Shown: piece by piece, positions 36,726 through 46,021 of the stretch
How the letters are laid out: each line of letters starts with the position of its first letter
How positions within the stretch are numbered: position 1 is the first letter of the stretch
NCBI GenBank assembly: GCA_963763365.1
Contig: CAVXOE010000016.1
Location: 186,001 to 250,000 of the forward strand
DNA from: VAZQ01 sp963763365
Lineage (GTDB): Bacteria; Pseudomonadota; Alphaproteobacteria; Rhizobiales; Xanthobacteraceae
DNA length: 64,000 nt
Direction of reading: 5' to 3'
Position numbers and translations under genes: made by a program
The notes under the pieces: model-generated
The model's database searches: none
Told to the model about the DNA's origin: nothing
The model's input: the letters and a program-made list of their open reading frames with translations, nothing else

Positions 36726-37139
36726 TTACCGCAAGCCCCATTCCGTCCCCGACCACACCAGCAGCTCGCTCGCGCTATCCAACCCGCATGAGCGCCAAGC
36801 GCTAACGCGAGAGGAGTGCTCACAACTGCTGCTGACCTGCCGCACGCAACGTCCCCGGAGCGGCAGGTTCCGACCCGACGCGCATAACGCCTGCGGAACA
36901 CGGCGACATTGGGGCTTGGTTAAAAAGCCCCGCACGGTGGCAAATGGCGAGTTTGTGGCGGCAACCGACAAATGAAAACCCGCCGAAGATTGCTCCCGGC
37001 GGGCCCACGTCATCTGCGCTAATGCTGCACCGGTACATCCGCGGCTGCGGCCTTATCGCGATGACATTGTCTGTTTATCGAAGAATCGTGACATTTCGAT
37101 GATGCGAAGGAACGATTTCCGGTGCGCGGCGAAGAAATC
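36726..37139. other. Intergenic region upstream of rlpA
   Basis: About 410 bases hold no convincing gene. The part next to rlpA should contain its promoter, but I cannot point to clear boxes. The stretch also holds a terminator for the gene to its right (given separately) and about 130 bases after that gene's stop, where other frames stay open, so the hypothetical protein may in fact run further left. Confidence 0.5.
36972..37003 (-). terminator. Rho-independent terminator
   Basis: Read on the minus strand, CCCGCCG and CGGCGGG pair around an 11-base loop and are followed by TTTTCATTTG. It lies after the hypothetical gene at 37140-37478 and before rlpA, so it should stop transcription from that gene reaching rlpA. 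Confidence 0.7.
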
Positions 37140-37478
37140 CTACTCGGCTTCCAGCGCCGGGCCTGTAGTCGCCAGACTGACCCTGCGCCGCGTCCAGGAG
37201 AACGGCTGCTTGGCCTCGCTCGGCCGCTCGCGCGAGGCCGCGAACAGGCTGTTTCCAGCGCGGCCGCCGGCGTCGACCAGGGTCTCCAGGTCGCAGGTCG
37301 CCGCGATCGCGAGGCCGATGTCGCGCAGATGCGCGCGGCCGTAACAGAACGCGGCCAGGTTTCCGCGCGGTCCGGGCGGCAACTGCGACACCAGACCGTC
37401 GATACGGTGCATGGGGACGCCGTAGAGGCGGCCAATCAACTCGTCGGGCACAGGGCAACCATCGCTCTCGGTGATCAT
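37140..37478 (-). CDS. Hypothetical protein
   Basis: A 112-residue protein I do not recognise. It begins MITESDGCPVPDELIGRLYG behind a good ribosome site AGGAGA, which supports it as a gene. The middle (GPRGNLAAFCYGRAHLRDIG and AIAATCDLETLVDAGG) is rich in small residues and looks like a folded cytoplasmic domain; there is no signal or membrane helix. The Arg and Ser-rich end after LFAASRERP may be native or distorted by an undetected frameshift. A terminator follows downstream. Confidence 0.6.
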   Translation of the reverse strand: MITESDGCPVPDELIGRLYGVPMHRIDGLVSQLPPGPRGNLAAFCYGRAHLRDIGLAIAATCDLETLVDAGGRAGNSLFAASRERPSEAKQPFSWTRRRVSLATTGPALEAE

Positions 37479-37711
37479 GATGCATTCTCCTGTTGCGCTG
37501 TACCGAAGTATTGGCCGGCCCTTAACGAGGTGTTAACCGTGCGCTGATCCTCTTCGTGTGTCTCCCGAATGCAACATCCGCGATCATGGCGGAACGTCCG
37601 ACGGCGAGCCGCGGTTGTCGATTGGGGCGATTTTGCGGCGTTGACTTCCAAGCCCGCCGCACGCTTTGCTTGCTTGGTTCCGAGCATCCCCGGCTCGAAG
37701 GACGAAACGCC

Positions 37712-38077
37712 ATGTTCCTCCCCTACATTCCTGTGGCCGTTGGCTCGCATATCCTGATTGCGGCGGCGGGCGGCGGAATTCCGACCATCGACGTTCAGAA
37801 CACCTGCCGCATCGCGGCGGGCGCGATGGTGAGCCTGATCGGCGGCACCACCACCGAGAATGCGTTGAGCGGCTGCCTCAGTTCGGAGCAAAGCGCTCGC
37901 GACCTGATCGTCAAGGACTGGGCGACGTTTTCGGCGGCCGACCGGACGCAGTGCGTGCGGCCGGAGGTGTATCTGCCGAGCTACGTCGAGTGGCTGACCT
38001 GCCTGGAAATGGAGCGCGATGTGCGCAAGATGCGCCAGCAGGATCGGGAAGCCGCGTCGAAATCAAAGAAGCTTTGA
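37712..38077 (+). CDS. Hypothetical protein with four spaced cysteines
   Basis: A 121-residue protein starting MFLPYIPVAVGSHILIAAAG, a weak N-terminal hydrophobic segment that could export or anchor it. Cysteines occur in DVQNTCRIAAG, ALSGCLSSEQSAR, DRTQCVRPEV and VEWLTCLEMERD, a pattern that would suit two disulfides outside the cytoplasm. The end is charged (RKMRQQDREAASKSKK). Similar small proteins occur in rhizobia, as far as I recall, with no known function. It converges on the RND remnant, whose leftover frame runs under its 3' end. Confidence 0.65.
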   Translation: MFLPYIPVAVGSHILIAAAGGGIPTIDVQNTCRIAAGAMVSLIGGTTTENALSGCLSSEQSARDLIVKDWATFSAADRTQCVRPEVYLPSYVEWLTCLEMERDVRKMRQQDREAASKSKKL

Positions 38078-38084
38078 GCCGGCG

Positions 38085-38878
38085 CGGAGTTTAGCCGCGG
38101 CACGAAGACGGCAAAGCGCCGGATGTGGCGCGACGCGATATTGACGGCAAGGATATCCACTTCGGAGGTGAACGCGCCCGAAACCCGCAGCGCCAGTTTT
38201 TCGTCCCCGGTCTGCACCGTGCCGGCGGGACGCACGGCATTCTGCGCCTGCAGCGCAGCGATCAGGGCATTGCGGTCGATCCCGAGGCCGGCGAGCTTTT
38301 CGGTCGAGAACTCGACAATGATCGTTTCGTCCTGCGCGCCGATGATCTCGATGCCCGACACATCCTTCACGCGCAACAGGCGGTTGCGGATCGTTCGACG
38401 TGATCGCGCAGCTCACGGTGCGTGAACCCGTCGGCCGTGAAGCCGTAGATGATCCCGTATGTATCGCCGAACTCGTCGTTGAAGCCGGGGCCGACCACGC
38501 CCGCCGGCAGGGTATGCCGGATGTCGCCCACGCTCTTGCGGACGTGGTACCAGATATCGGGCACCTCGCGCGCGGGCGTGCTGCCCTTCAGATTGACGAA
38601 GATGGTGGTGACGCCGGCGCTGGTAAAGCTGCGAAGGAGTCAAGGTTTAGCGTTTCCTTCAGCTTACGCTCGATGCGCTCCGTCACCTGATCGAGCGTCT
38701 CCTGCAGCGTCGCTCCCGGCCAGCCGGCCTGCACCACCATAGTCCGGAACGTGAATGCCGGATCTTCGTTGCGGCCAAGCCGGTAGTACGACAGGAGCCC
38801 GGCCAGCATGACGGCGATCATGCAGTAGACCACGAACGATCGATGTCGCAGCGCCCATTCCGACAGGTTGAACTAAGT
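38085..38878 (-). pseudogene. RND efflux permease, N-terminal remnant
   Basis: Only about the first 260 residues of a normally 1,000-residue inner-membrane pump remain. Recognisable parts are FNLSEWALRHRSFVVYCM, LGRNEDPAFTFRTMVVQAGW, PGATLQETLDQVTERIERK, IWYHVRKSVGDIRHTLP and EFSTEKLAGLGIDRNALI. Frames change near 38640 and 38390, and homology stops around 38130 at EVDILAVNI, where the sequence runs into the neighbouring gene's end. No start codon is evident before FNLSEW. The rest of the pump is missing from the window, so this is a truncated pseudogene and not only a sequencing error. Confidence 0.85.
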
Positions 38879-39953
38879 TACCGCGCGATTCCAGCAGCCG
38901 GATCTTCTGACCGGGATGCAGCGCCTGGACCCCGGCCGTCACCACGATGTCGCCGGTCGAGCCCCTGCGAGATCGCGACCGTCGCGGGATCGTTGCGAAG
39001 AATATCGACGGTGCGCAGCGAGACCGTCAGCTTCGACGGATCGACCACCCAGACCGCCGGCTGACGTTCGGACTCAGTGAGCGCGCTCGCGGAATCTCGA
39101 TGGTCGGCGCGGCGTCAAGTTGCATGCGTCCGGTTACGGTCGCTCCGAGACGCATGGCGGCCGGCGGATCGGTCAGGCCGACCTTGACCTCGAACGTGCG
39201 AGTGACCGGATCGGCCTGCGGCGACACCTCCCGCACCCGGCCGATGGTGGTGACCGACGGGTCGTCGGTCAGGCTCACGGTAATCAGCGGATCGGCCGGC
39301 GCCGATCTCAGCAACTGACCGGGCACATCGAACACCGCATCGCGGCCGTCCTTGCGGGCAATGCGAATGATGAGCTGGCCGGCCTGGACGACCTCTGCCG
39401 GCTCCGCCGCCGTCGCAACCACGGTGCCGCCGGCATCAACATGCAACTCGGTATAGCTCACGCGATCCTTGGCGGCTTTCTGCTGCGCCTCGGCGGTATC
39501 GAGCTGGGCGCGCGCGGTCTCCAGCGCCTGCTCCGCCTGTTCGAACTGAGCGCGCGACGCCACGTCTCTCGCCAACAGCGTCCGCTGGCGGTCGAAATGA
39601 CTCTTGGCTTGAACGAATTGCGCCTGGGCGGCAGCGACCGCGGCCTGTGCCGAGCGCAGGGCATTCAGTTCGTCCTGCGGCTCGAGCTTGGCGACGATCT
39701 GCCCCGGGAGGACGTGATCGCCCACATTCACGGAGCGTTCAATCATCCGGCCGGTAATACGAAAGGACTGCCGGGTTTCGTTCTCCGCCTGGATGCGGCC
39801 GGTATAGCTGACCGTCTCCCCGACATCGCGCTTCGTGACGGTGACGGTTCGCACCGGACGAACCTCCGGTACCGGCGGGGCGTCGGGCTGACACGCCGCA
39901 AGCACAGCCGTTGCGGCGATCACGGCCAGCGTTCGGCAGCGCAGCGGTATCAT
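38875..39953 (-). CDS. RND efflux periplasmic adaptor (membrane-fusion) lipoprotein, frameshifted
   Basis: An adaptor subunit that would link the RND pump to an outer-membrane channel. The start MIPLRCRTLAVIAATAVLAAC has a lipoprotein signal with the cysteine in LAAC. The barrel-sandwich region (GRMIERSVNVGDHVLPGQIV), the coiled-coil hairpin rich in Ala and Gln (about residues 90-160), and the beta-barrel (DPLITVSLTDD) are all present. Near 39075 the frame changes after EIPRA, continuing ALTESERQPAVWVVDPSKL, with another change near 38960. The partner pump is truncated, so even a corrected adaptor is probably non-functional. The IS630 element sits 60 bases upstream of its start. Confidence 0.82.
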
Positions 39954-40012
39954 GGGCAACCACGACCTCAAATTCGGCGCGTCTTCCGCGACCGGATGAA
40001 CGTGCGACGCTA

Positions 40013-41136
40013 GTACCCACTATCGATGATGAATGAGTCGTGATTTAAGGGTGCATGACAGGCATCCCTGAGGCGACGCCTATCAATCTGAGCGTGAGGA
40101 GCGCAGCGAGCTTGAAGGCTTGGCGCGTTCCACGAAGACGGAGCACCGGCTGCGGCAGCGGGCGCGGATTGTGCTGCTGGCGGCGGCCGGCATGGCGAGC
40201 CGGGCCATCGGTCGATCGGTCAGATGCACGACCGGTACCGCCTCGAAGTGGCGCGTGCGCTACGCCGAACGGCGGCTCGCGGGTCTCGACGAGACCGGCG
40301 AGCGGGGCGCTGAACCGAAGTACACGGCGGAGGCGGGCAAGCGCATCCTGGCGCTGTTGGATCAGCCGCCGCCGACGGGCTACGCCCGCTGGACCGGGCC
40401 ACTGCTGGCTGCGGCGCTCGGCGACGTCGATGTCCAGTATGTCTGGCGGTTCCTGCGCGCGCACAAGATCGATCTGGCCGGGCGCAAATCCTGGTGCGAG
40501 AGCAACGATCCCGAGTTTGTCGCCAAGGCCGCCGATGTGGTCGGGCTCTATATGGCGCCGCCCGAGAACGCGATCGTCATTTGCGTCGACGAGAAGCCCT
40601 CGATCCAGGCGCTGGAGCGGGCGCAGGGCTACCTGAAGCTGCCCAACGGTCGGCACGCTGACCGGCCACGGCCACGACTACAAGCGCAACGGCACGACGA
40701 CGCTGTTTGCCGCTTTCGAAGTGGCGACCGGCAAGGTGACGGCTGCTCACAAAAACCGCCGCCGGCGCATCGAGTTCCTCGACTTCATGAACGATATCGT
40801 CGCCGCTCACGCAGACACCGCCATCCACGTCGTCCTCGACAATCTCAACACCCACAAGCCTAGGAACGATCGCTGGCTCAAGCGCCATCCGAACGTGCAT
40901 TTCCACTTCACGCCGACGCGGGCCTCCTGGCTCAACCAAGTGGAAATCTGGTTCTCGATCCTGCAAGGAAAGTCGCTGCACGGCGCTTCCTTCACCTCGG
41001 TCAAACAGCTCAGGGAGCATATCGATGCCTTCATCGGGGCCTACAATACCCATGCAAAGCCGTTTGCCTGGACCAAGTCCAAGGTCCATCAAAAACGCCT
41101 CAAACCACGTTTCGCCAATCAATGATTCCGGGTACT
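40013..41136 (+). mobile_element. IS630-family insertion sequence
   Basis: The element carries one transposase gene. Its ends show GTACCC on the left (40013-40018) and the inverted GGGTAC on the right (41130-41135), with TA dinucleotides at both borders, as expected for IS630/Tc1-type insertion at TA. Beyond these few bases the end sequences match only partly (ATCGATGATGAATGA against ATCATTGATT), so the precise borders are tentative. It lies directly upstream of the decayed RND adaptor gene. Confidence 0.75.
40055..41125 (+). CDS. IS630-family transposase, frameshifted
   Basis: A DDE transposase of about 355 residues after correction. The N-terminal helix-turn-helix region reads LARSTKTEHRLRQRARIVL and then CTTGTASKWRVRYAERRLAG. 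The catalytic triad is the aspartate in VICVDEKPSIQALER, the aspartate in VVLDNLNTHK and the glutamate in LNQVEIWFSILQ. Two breaks are seen. An extra G at about 40653 splits LPNGRTLTGHGHDYKRNG, and two extra bases near 40097 disturb the start, which otherwise reads MTGIPEATPINLSEEERSEL. Because the same kind of break occurs in housekeeping genes, I do not read it as programmed frameshifting. Confidence 0.88.
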
Positions 41137-41246
41137 GGCGCGCGACCTTTCGGTGAACAAACACGCACGCGCAGGCGCGAGAACATCGCATGAGAGCGGT
41201 CGGACTGTTTCACGACACGTCCGCGTTTGGTGTGATATAAGGTGGC

Positions 41247-42297
41247 ATGACTTCTCCCGCCGACGTTCCGCAGACTGTCGCGCGTCCGCCGCTCCTGGTC
41301 GATCTCGCCCTGCAGGGCGGAGGCGCGCACGGCGCGTTCACCTGGGGCGTGCTCGATCGCCTGCTCGAGGAGCCATGGCTGCGCATCGACGGCATCTCCG
41401 GGACCTCGGCCGGCGCGATGAACGCCGCGGTGCTGATCGACGGCTTCGCCGCCAACGGCGTCGATGGTGCACGCACGGCGCTCGAGGCGTTCTGGCGGCG
41501 CGTCTCCCGCGCAGCGATGCTCAGCCCGTTCCAGCGCACGCCCCTCGACGTGATGCTCGGGCGATGGACGCTCGACTATTCGCCGATGTTCGTCGCGATG
41601 GATCTGATGTCGCGCGTCATTTCGCCTTACAGTCTCGGTGCGCACGCCACCAATCCGCTGCACGCCATCCTGGCGGAGATCGTCGACTTCGATCGCTTGA
41701 AGCAGTCGCCGATCAAGCTGTTCGTCACCGCGACCAATGTGCGCACGGGACGCGGCCATGTGTTCCGCAACAGCGAGATCACGCCGGACGTGCTGTTGGC
41801 GTCGGCGTGCCTGCCGACCATGTTCCAGGCGATCGAGATCGACGGCGAGATGTACTGGGACGGCGGCTACTCCGGCAATCCGACCATCACTCCGCTGGTG
41901 CGCGAATGCGAAGTCGCGCGACACCATCCTGGTGCAGATCAATCCGGTTGAACGGGGCGAAGTGCCGCGCACCGCCCGGGACATTCTCAACCGTCTCAAC
42001 GAAGTTTCGTTCAATGCGGTGCTGCTCAAAGAGCTGCGCATGATGGCGCTGCTGCGGAAAGTCTCGCACCCGGAGCGATCCGAAGGCGCGAACTGGGCCG
42101 GCATGCGCATTCACCGCGTCGCCAGCGAGGTCATGGTCGAGCTCGGCTACTCCTCGAAGCTCAACGCGGAATGGGACTTCCTGTGCATGCTGCGGGATCA
42201 CGGCCGGCGCGCCGCGCACGATTTCCTGGCTGCGCACGCCGTCGATCTCGGCCAGCGCTCGACGCTCGACATCGACCAGTTGCTGGAGGGTGTCTGA
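41247..42297 (+). CDS. Patatin-like phospholipase, frameshifted
   Basis: A lipid acyl hydrolase with a Ser-Asp dyad. The oxyanion loop is LQGGGAHGAFTWG, the nucleophile elbow GISGTSAGAMNA (GxSxG), and the dyad aspartate is in YWDGGYSGNPT. An extra G at 41913 breaks the frame; corrected it reads RECESRDTILVQINPVERGE and ends STLDIDQLLEGV, about 349 residues. No signal peptide is visible, so it is probably cytoplasmic or membrane-associated. The next gene begins close by, possibly overlapping the stop. Substrate not readable. Confidence 0.9.
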
Positions 42298-42361
42298 AGC
42301 CGTGGGTCTGCTCGCTGCCGTAACGCGGCGGCCGACACGCGACGGCGAGGACGTAGGCAGC

Positions 42362-43630
42362 ATGCGCAATCTGACGATCAACTCGCAGCGGCTTTGGGAC
42401 GAGTTGATGGAAACCGCCGCCATCGGCGCGACCGCAAAAGGCGGAATTTGCCGGCTGACGCTCACCGAACTCGACCGCGAGGTGCGCGACTGGTTCAGGC
42501 GGCGCGCCGAGTTGTTCGGCTGCACCGTGACGGTCGATGACATGGGGGCGATGTTTGCGCGCCGCCCCGGCCAGCGATCGGACGTGCCGCCGATCGCGAT
42601 GGGCAGCCATCTCGACACCCAGCCGACCGGCGGAAAGTTCGACGGCGCGCTTGGCGTGCTTGCCGCACTCGAAGCACTGCGCGCATTGACCGAAGCCGGG
42701 TACGAAACCTACGCGCCGATCGAGGTCGTCAACTGGACCAACGAAGAAGGCTCCCGCTTCGCCCCGGCGTTGATCGCCTCCGGCGTCTTCGCCGGCGTCT
42801 TCGACCACGATTGGGCAAATGCCCAGAAGGATCGCGACGGCATGTCCCTTGGGCAGGCGCTGGATGCCATCGGCTACCGTGGTGCGGAGCGCTGCGGCGC
42901 CCACCCGCTTTCGGCGTTCTTCGAGCTCCATATCGAGCAGGGGCCGATCCTGGAGGCGGAAAACAAGGACATCGGGATCGTGACCGGTGTGCAGGGCGTG
43001 CGCTGGCTGGAGATCACGGTGAAGGGCCAGGAGGCGCACACCGGCGCAACGCCGATGACATTGCGCCGGAACGCGCTGCTCGGCGCTGCGCGGCTGATCG
43101 ACCGCATCGACGCCATTGCCCTCGCGCATGCGCCGCGCGCGGTCGGCACGGTCGGGCTTGTCGAGGTCAAGCCCAATTCCCGCAATGTCGTGCCGGGTGA
43201 GGTGTTCTTCACCGTCGACTTGCGCGATCCGGAGGCGGCGACGCTGGACGCCATGGAGCAGAGCTTGCGGCAATCGGTGCGTGAGATTTGCGATCCGCTC
43301 GGTCTCGCCGTGGCGGTCGACAAGATCTGGGACAATGCACCACTGCATTTCAACAAGGATTGTATCGCGGCCGTCCGCCGCGCCGCCGCCACCGCGGGCT
43401 TCACGACGCGCGACATGATCTCCGGCGCCGCGCACGATGCAGCGTATGTGTCGCGCGTTGCGCCGTCCGCGATGATCTTCGTTCCCTGCCGCGACGGCAT
43501 CAGCCACAACGAGGCCGAATACACCTCGCAGGAGCAGTGCGCGGCGGGCGCGCAGGTCTTGTTGCAGGCGGTGCTCGACTACGACCGGCATCTGGCGGAG
43601 CGCGCCGGCACGAGCGGCAATCGCGCATGA
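42362..43630 (+). CDS. M20-family zinc amidohydrolase (allantoate/N-carbamoyl-amino-acid type)
   Basis: A 422-residue binuclear-metal amidohydrolase. Ligands of the family are seen in MGSHLDTQPTGGKFDG, TNEEGSRF, FELHIEQGPILE and GISHNEAEYTS, and the dimerisation-domain histidine is in GQEAHTGATPM. Relatives hydrolyse N-carbamoyl-L-amino acids, allantoate or beta-ureidopropionate in purine and pyrimidine breakdown; the exact substrate cannot be told. The start ATG 42362 (MRNLTINSQRLWDEL) fits the family; a longer GTG start at 42290 would overlap the patatin stop. Confidence 0.92.
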   Translation: MRNLTINSQRLWDELMETAAIGATAKGGICRLTLTELDREVRDWFRRRAELFGCTVTVDDMGAMFARRPGQRSDVPPIAMGSHLDTQPTGGKFDGALGVLAALEALRALTEAGYETYAPIEVVNWTNEEGSRFAPALIASGVFAGVFDHDWANAQKDRDGMSLGQALDAIGYRGAERCGAHPLSAFFELHIEQGPILEAENKDIGIVTGVQGVRWLEITVKGQEAHTGATPMTLRRNALLGAARLIDRIDAIALAHAPRAVGTVGLVEVKPNSRNVVPGEVFFTVDLRDPEAATLDAMEQSLRQSVREICDPLGLAVAVDKIWDNAPLHFNKDCIAAVRRAAATAGFTTRDMISGAAHDAAYVSRVAPSAMIFVPCRDGISHNEAEYTSQEQCAAGAQVLLQAVLDYDRHLAERAGTSGNRA

Positions 43631-43944
43631 CTGCGGACCGGATTGATTTACCTCGTCGACGCGCGCGGGCAGCATCGGTGGGAGGCTGGACCGAGGGATT
43701 TGGCGGTCCGGAGATTTAGCCTGCCCCATTCAGAATTTAGCAACCCTGTTGGCGTAGCCTGACATCGCCTAAGTACTGTGGACGCATGCGTGCGAACGAG
43801 AGCCCCGGAGCCTCATGGACTTCGGGGCTCTTTCGTTGCGGTCAAGCGCGCCGGTGACGGGTGTTGGGCCAGCCCCTCCCCCTGCCGCTGCCCGAGCCGA
43901 TCAGGTACCTTCACCGCAGGGGCGTGACAGTGAGGTCAAATCAA
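43631..43944. other. Intergenic region after the M20 hydrolase
   Basis: About 310 bases without a convincing gene. A short open frame continues after the M20 stop but lacks coding character. The only clear structure is the terminator hairpin at 43800-43834, which lies 170 bases from the nearest upstream stop codon. A small RNA ending at that hairpin is possible, but I see no strong promoter. Confidence 0.5.
43800..43834 (+). terminator. Rho-independent terminator
   Basis: GAGCCCCG pairs with CGGGGCTC around a 15-base loop and is followed by TTTCGTT on the plus strand. It could end the message of the M20 hydrolase or of a short untranslated RNA. Confidence 0.75.
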
Positions 43945-44210
43945 ATGGTCAGGATTTCTTCAGATCGTAGTTGCTTCAGCGCTCCTTGTTTTCGGAGCGT
44001 CATTCGGCTGGCTTCGGCCCAACGACGGCCCGATCGGGACCGCGGCGGCGCAGGGCGGCACAGCGCCGGGATCGGACGCCAAGCCGATCGAGGAGCCAAC
44101 ACGCGGAGCCGAAGGCGGTCCCGAAAAAGAAAAAGGCCGCGGCGAAAAAGCCCGCCGCGAAGAAGAAGGCTGCGCCGAAGGAAGCTGATCCGACCACCAG
44201 TCCGCAATAA
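43945..44210 (+). CDS. Small exported protein with Lys/Ala-rich tail, frameshifted
   Basis: A tentative gene rebuilt from three frames. After ATG 43945 (MVRIS) one frame gives a signal-like helix QIVVASALLVFGASFGWLRP and then GTAAAQGGTAPGSDAKPIEE. Near 44105 the reading moves to a frame giving EPKAVPKKKKAAAKKPAAKK and then KAAPKEADPTTSPQ. The lysine and alanine-rich tail resembles histone H1-like and nucleoid-protein tails, but behind an export signal it would more likely bind anionic envelope polymers. No function is known. The joining of frames is my inference. Confidence 0.45.
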
Positions 44211-44405
44211 AAAAGAGCCTGGCGAGCAAAACGGGCCGAGCCAGGCTCCTTGGGAATCAAGGAACGGCCACTTCGCCGCTCCCACTCACTTGGATAAGCA
44301 ACGTTTGTGGCTCTAGTCTGTTCCCGCAAATATAAGCCGAACCTGTTGCGAGAAGGTCACGCGAGGCCAGTCCGCCGGCCAGCGTGGGCGGACATGGGCG
44401 GGTGC

Positions 44406-44495
44406 TGGCGGAAGGGGTGGGATTCGAACCCACGAGAGGCTTGCACCTCTGGCGGTTTTCAAGACCGCTGCCTTAAACCACTCGGCCACCCTTCC
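44406..44495 (-). tRNA. tRNA-Ser (anticodon TGA)
   Basis: The minus strand reads GGAAGGGTGGCCGAGTGG at the 5' end and closes with CCCTTCCGCCA, so the acceptor stem pairs perfectly and CCA is encoded. The anticodon loop is CTTGAAA, giving TGA for UCA codons. The long variable arm typical of serine tRNAs (GAGGTGCAAGCCTC) and the T-arm GTGGGTTCGAATCCCAC are present. Total length is 90 bases including CCA. Confidence 0.97.
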
Positions 44496-44643
44496 AAACG
44501 CCCGCCTGAATGGGCGAAGGCGCACGTGATTGCAAGCTTTGGCCGCCCAACGGGACCGGCGCCACCCGGCGCCGGCGCCAGATGGCTTGCCGTGGCGCCA
44601 GCGCTGGGCTAGCCCCTCCCCTATGTCGCCCCCGCTCCCCACG

Positions 44644-46021
44644 ATGCAAGCCCCGGCCACGCCGCCGACGTCAGAGCGGGCGACGGAACCGCAGTGCGCC
44701 GAAGGTGAGCTTCGTCTCGCTCGGCTGCCCCAAGGCGCTGGTCGATTCGGAGCGCATCATCACGCGGCTGCGCGCGGAGGGCTACGCGCTCGCCCGCGAG
44801 CACGCCGGCGCCGATCTCGTCATCGTCAATACCTGCGGCTTTCTCGACAGCGCGCAGGCGGAATCGCTCGCCGCCATCGGCGCGGCGCTGACCGAGAACG
44901 GCAAGGTGATCGTCACCGGCTGCATGGGCGCCGAGCCGGAGAAGATCACCGGACGCTATCCGCGACGTGCTCGCGGTCACCGGGCCGCAGCAATACGAGA
45001 GCGTGGTCGAGGCGGTGCATCGCGCGGTCGCCGCCGCCGCACGATCCGTTCGTCGATCTGGTGCCGCCCGAGGGCATCAAGCTGACGCCGCGCCACTACG
45101 CCTATCTCAAGATTTCCGAAGGCTGCAACAACCGCTGCACCTTCTGCATCATTCCGAAGCTGCGCGGCGATCTGGTCTCGCGGCCGGCCGCCGACGTGCT
45201 GCGCGAGGCCGAGCGGCTGGTCGCCGCCGGGGTCAAGGAACTCCTGGTCATCTCGCAGGACACCTCCGCCTACGGCCTCGATCTCAAATATGCGGCGAGC
45301 CCCTGGAAGGGCGCGCGAGGTGCCGGCCAAGCTTCATCGATCTCGCCCGCGCGCTCGGCGACCTCGGCGTCTGGGTGCGGCTGCACTACGTCTACCCCTA
45401 CCCGCATGTCGACGAGGTCATCCCGCTGATGGCGGAGGGCAAGGCAAAGGGGCGTGCTGCCCTATCTCGACATCCCGTTCCAGCACGCCAGCCCCGACGT
45501 GCTGCGCCGCATGAAGCGGCCGGCCGCGCAGGAGAAGACGCTCGACGCGCATCGCCCGCTGGCGCGAGATCTGTCCCGACCTGACGCATCCGCTCGACCT
45601 TCATCGTCGGCTTTCCCGGCGAGACCGACGCCGATTTCGAGATGCTGCTCGACTGGCTCGACGAGGCGCAGCTCGATCGCGTCGGCTGCTTCCGCTACGA
45701 GCCGGTCGCGGGCGCCGCCGCCAACGAGCTCGGCGCGCCGGTGCCGGCCGAGGTCAAGGACGAGCGCTGGCACCGCTTCATGCAGCGCCAGCAGGCGATC
45801 TCCGCGCGCCGGCTCAAGCGCAAGGTCGGCACGCGCCAGCAGGTGATCATCGACGAGGTCGGGGCGACGTCGCCAAGGGCCGCAGCAAGGGCGACGCGCC
45901 GGAGATCGACGGCGCGGTCCATGTCACGAGCCGCCGGCCGCTGCGCGTCGGCGAGATCGCCACCGTGAAGATCGAGCGCGCCGACGCCTACGATCTGCAC
46001 GGCACCGTGGTCGGGTTCTAG
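44644..46021 (+). CDS. rimO: Ribosomal protein S12 methylthiotransferase RimO, about nine frameshifts
   Basis: A radical-SAM enzyme that adds a methylthio group to an aspartate of ribosomal protein S12. The N-terminal cluster domain has VSLGCPKALVDSE, IVNTCGFLDSAQAE and VTGCMGAEPEK, supplying three cysteines. The radical-SAM motif is SEGCNNRCTFCIIPKLRGD, and a TRAM domain closes the protein (RVGEIATVKIERADAYDLHG). The reading frame changes repeatedly, always as if extra bases were inserted: for instance extra bases break WKGREVPAKFIDLARALG twice. The stop overlaps the bioA stop on the other strand. Confidence 0.9.

Noticed and set aside
40055..41125. Programmed frameshifting in the transposase
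   Set aside because: Similar breaks occur in metG, rimO and other housekeeping genes, there is no slippery A or T run at 40653, and simple extra bases restore one frame.
44406..44495. The tRNA-Ser as an island attachment site
   Set aside because: No integrase gene or direct repeat of the tRNA 3' end was seen nearby.
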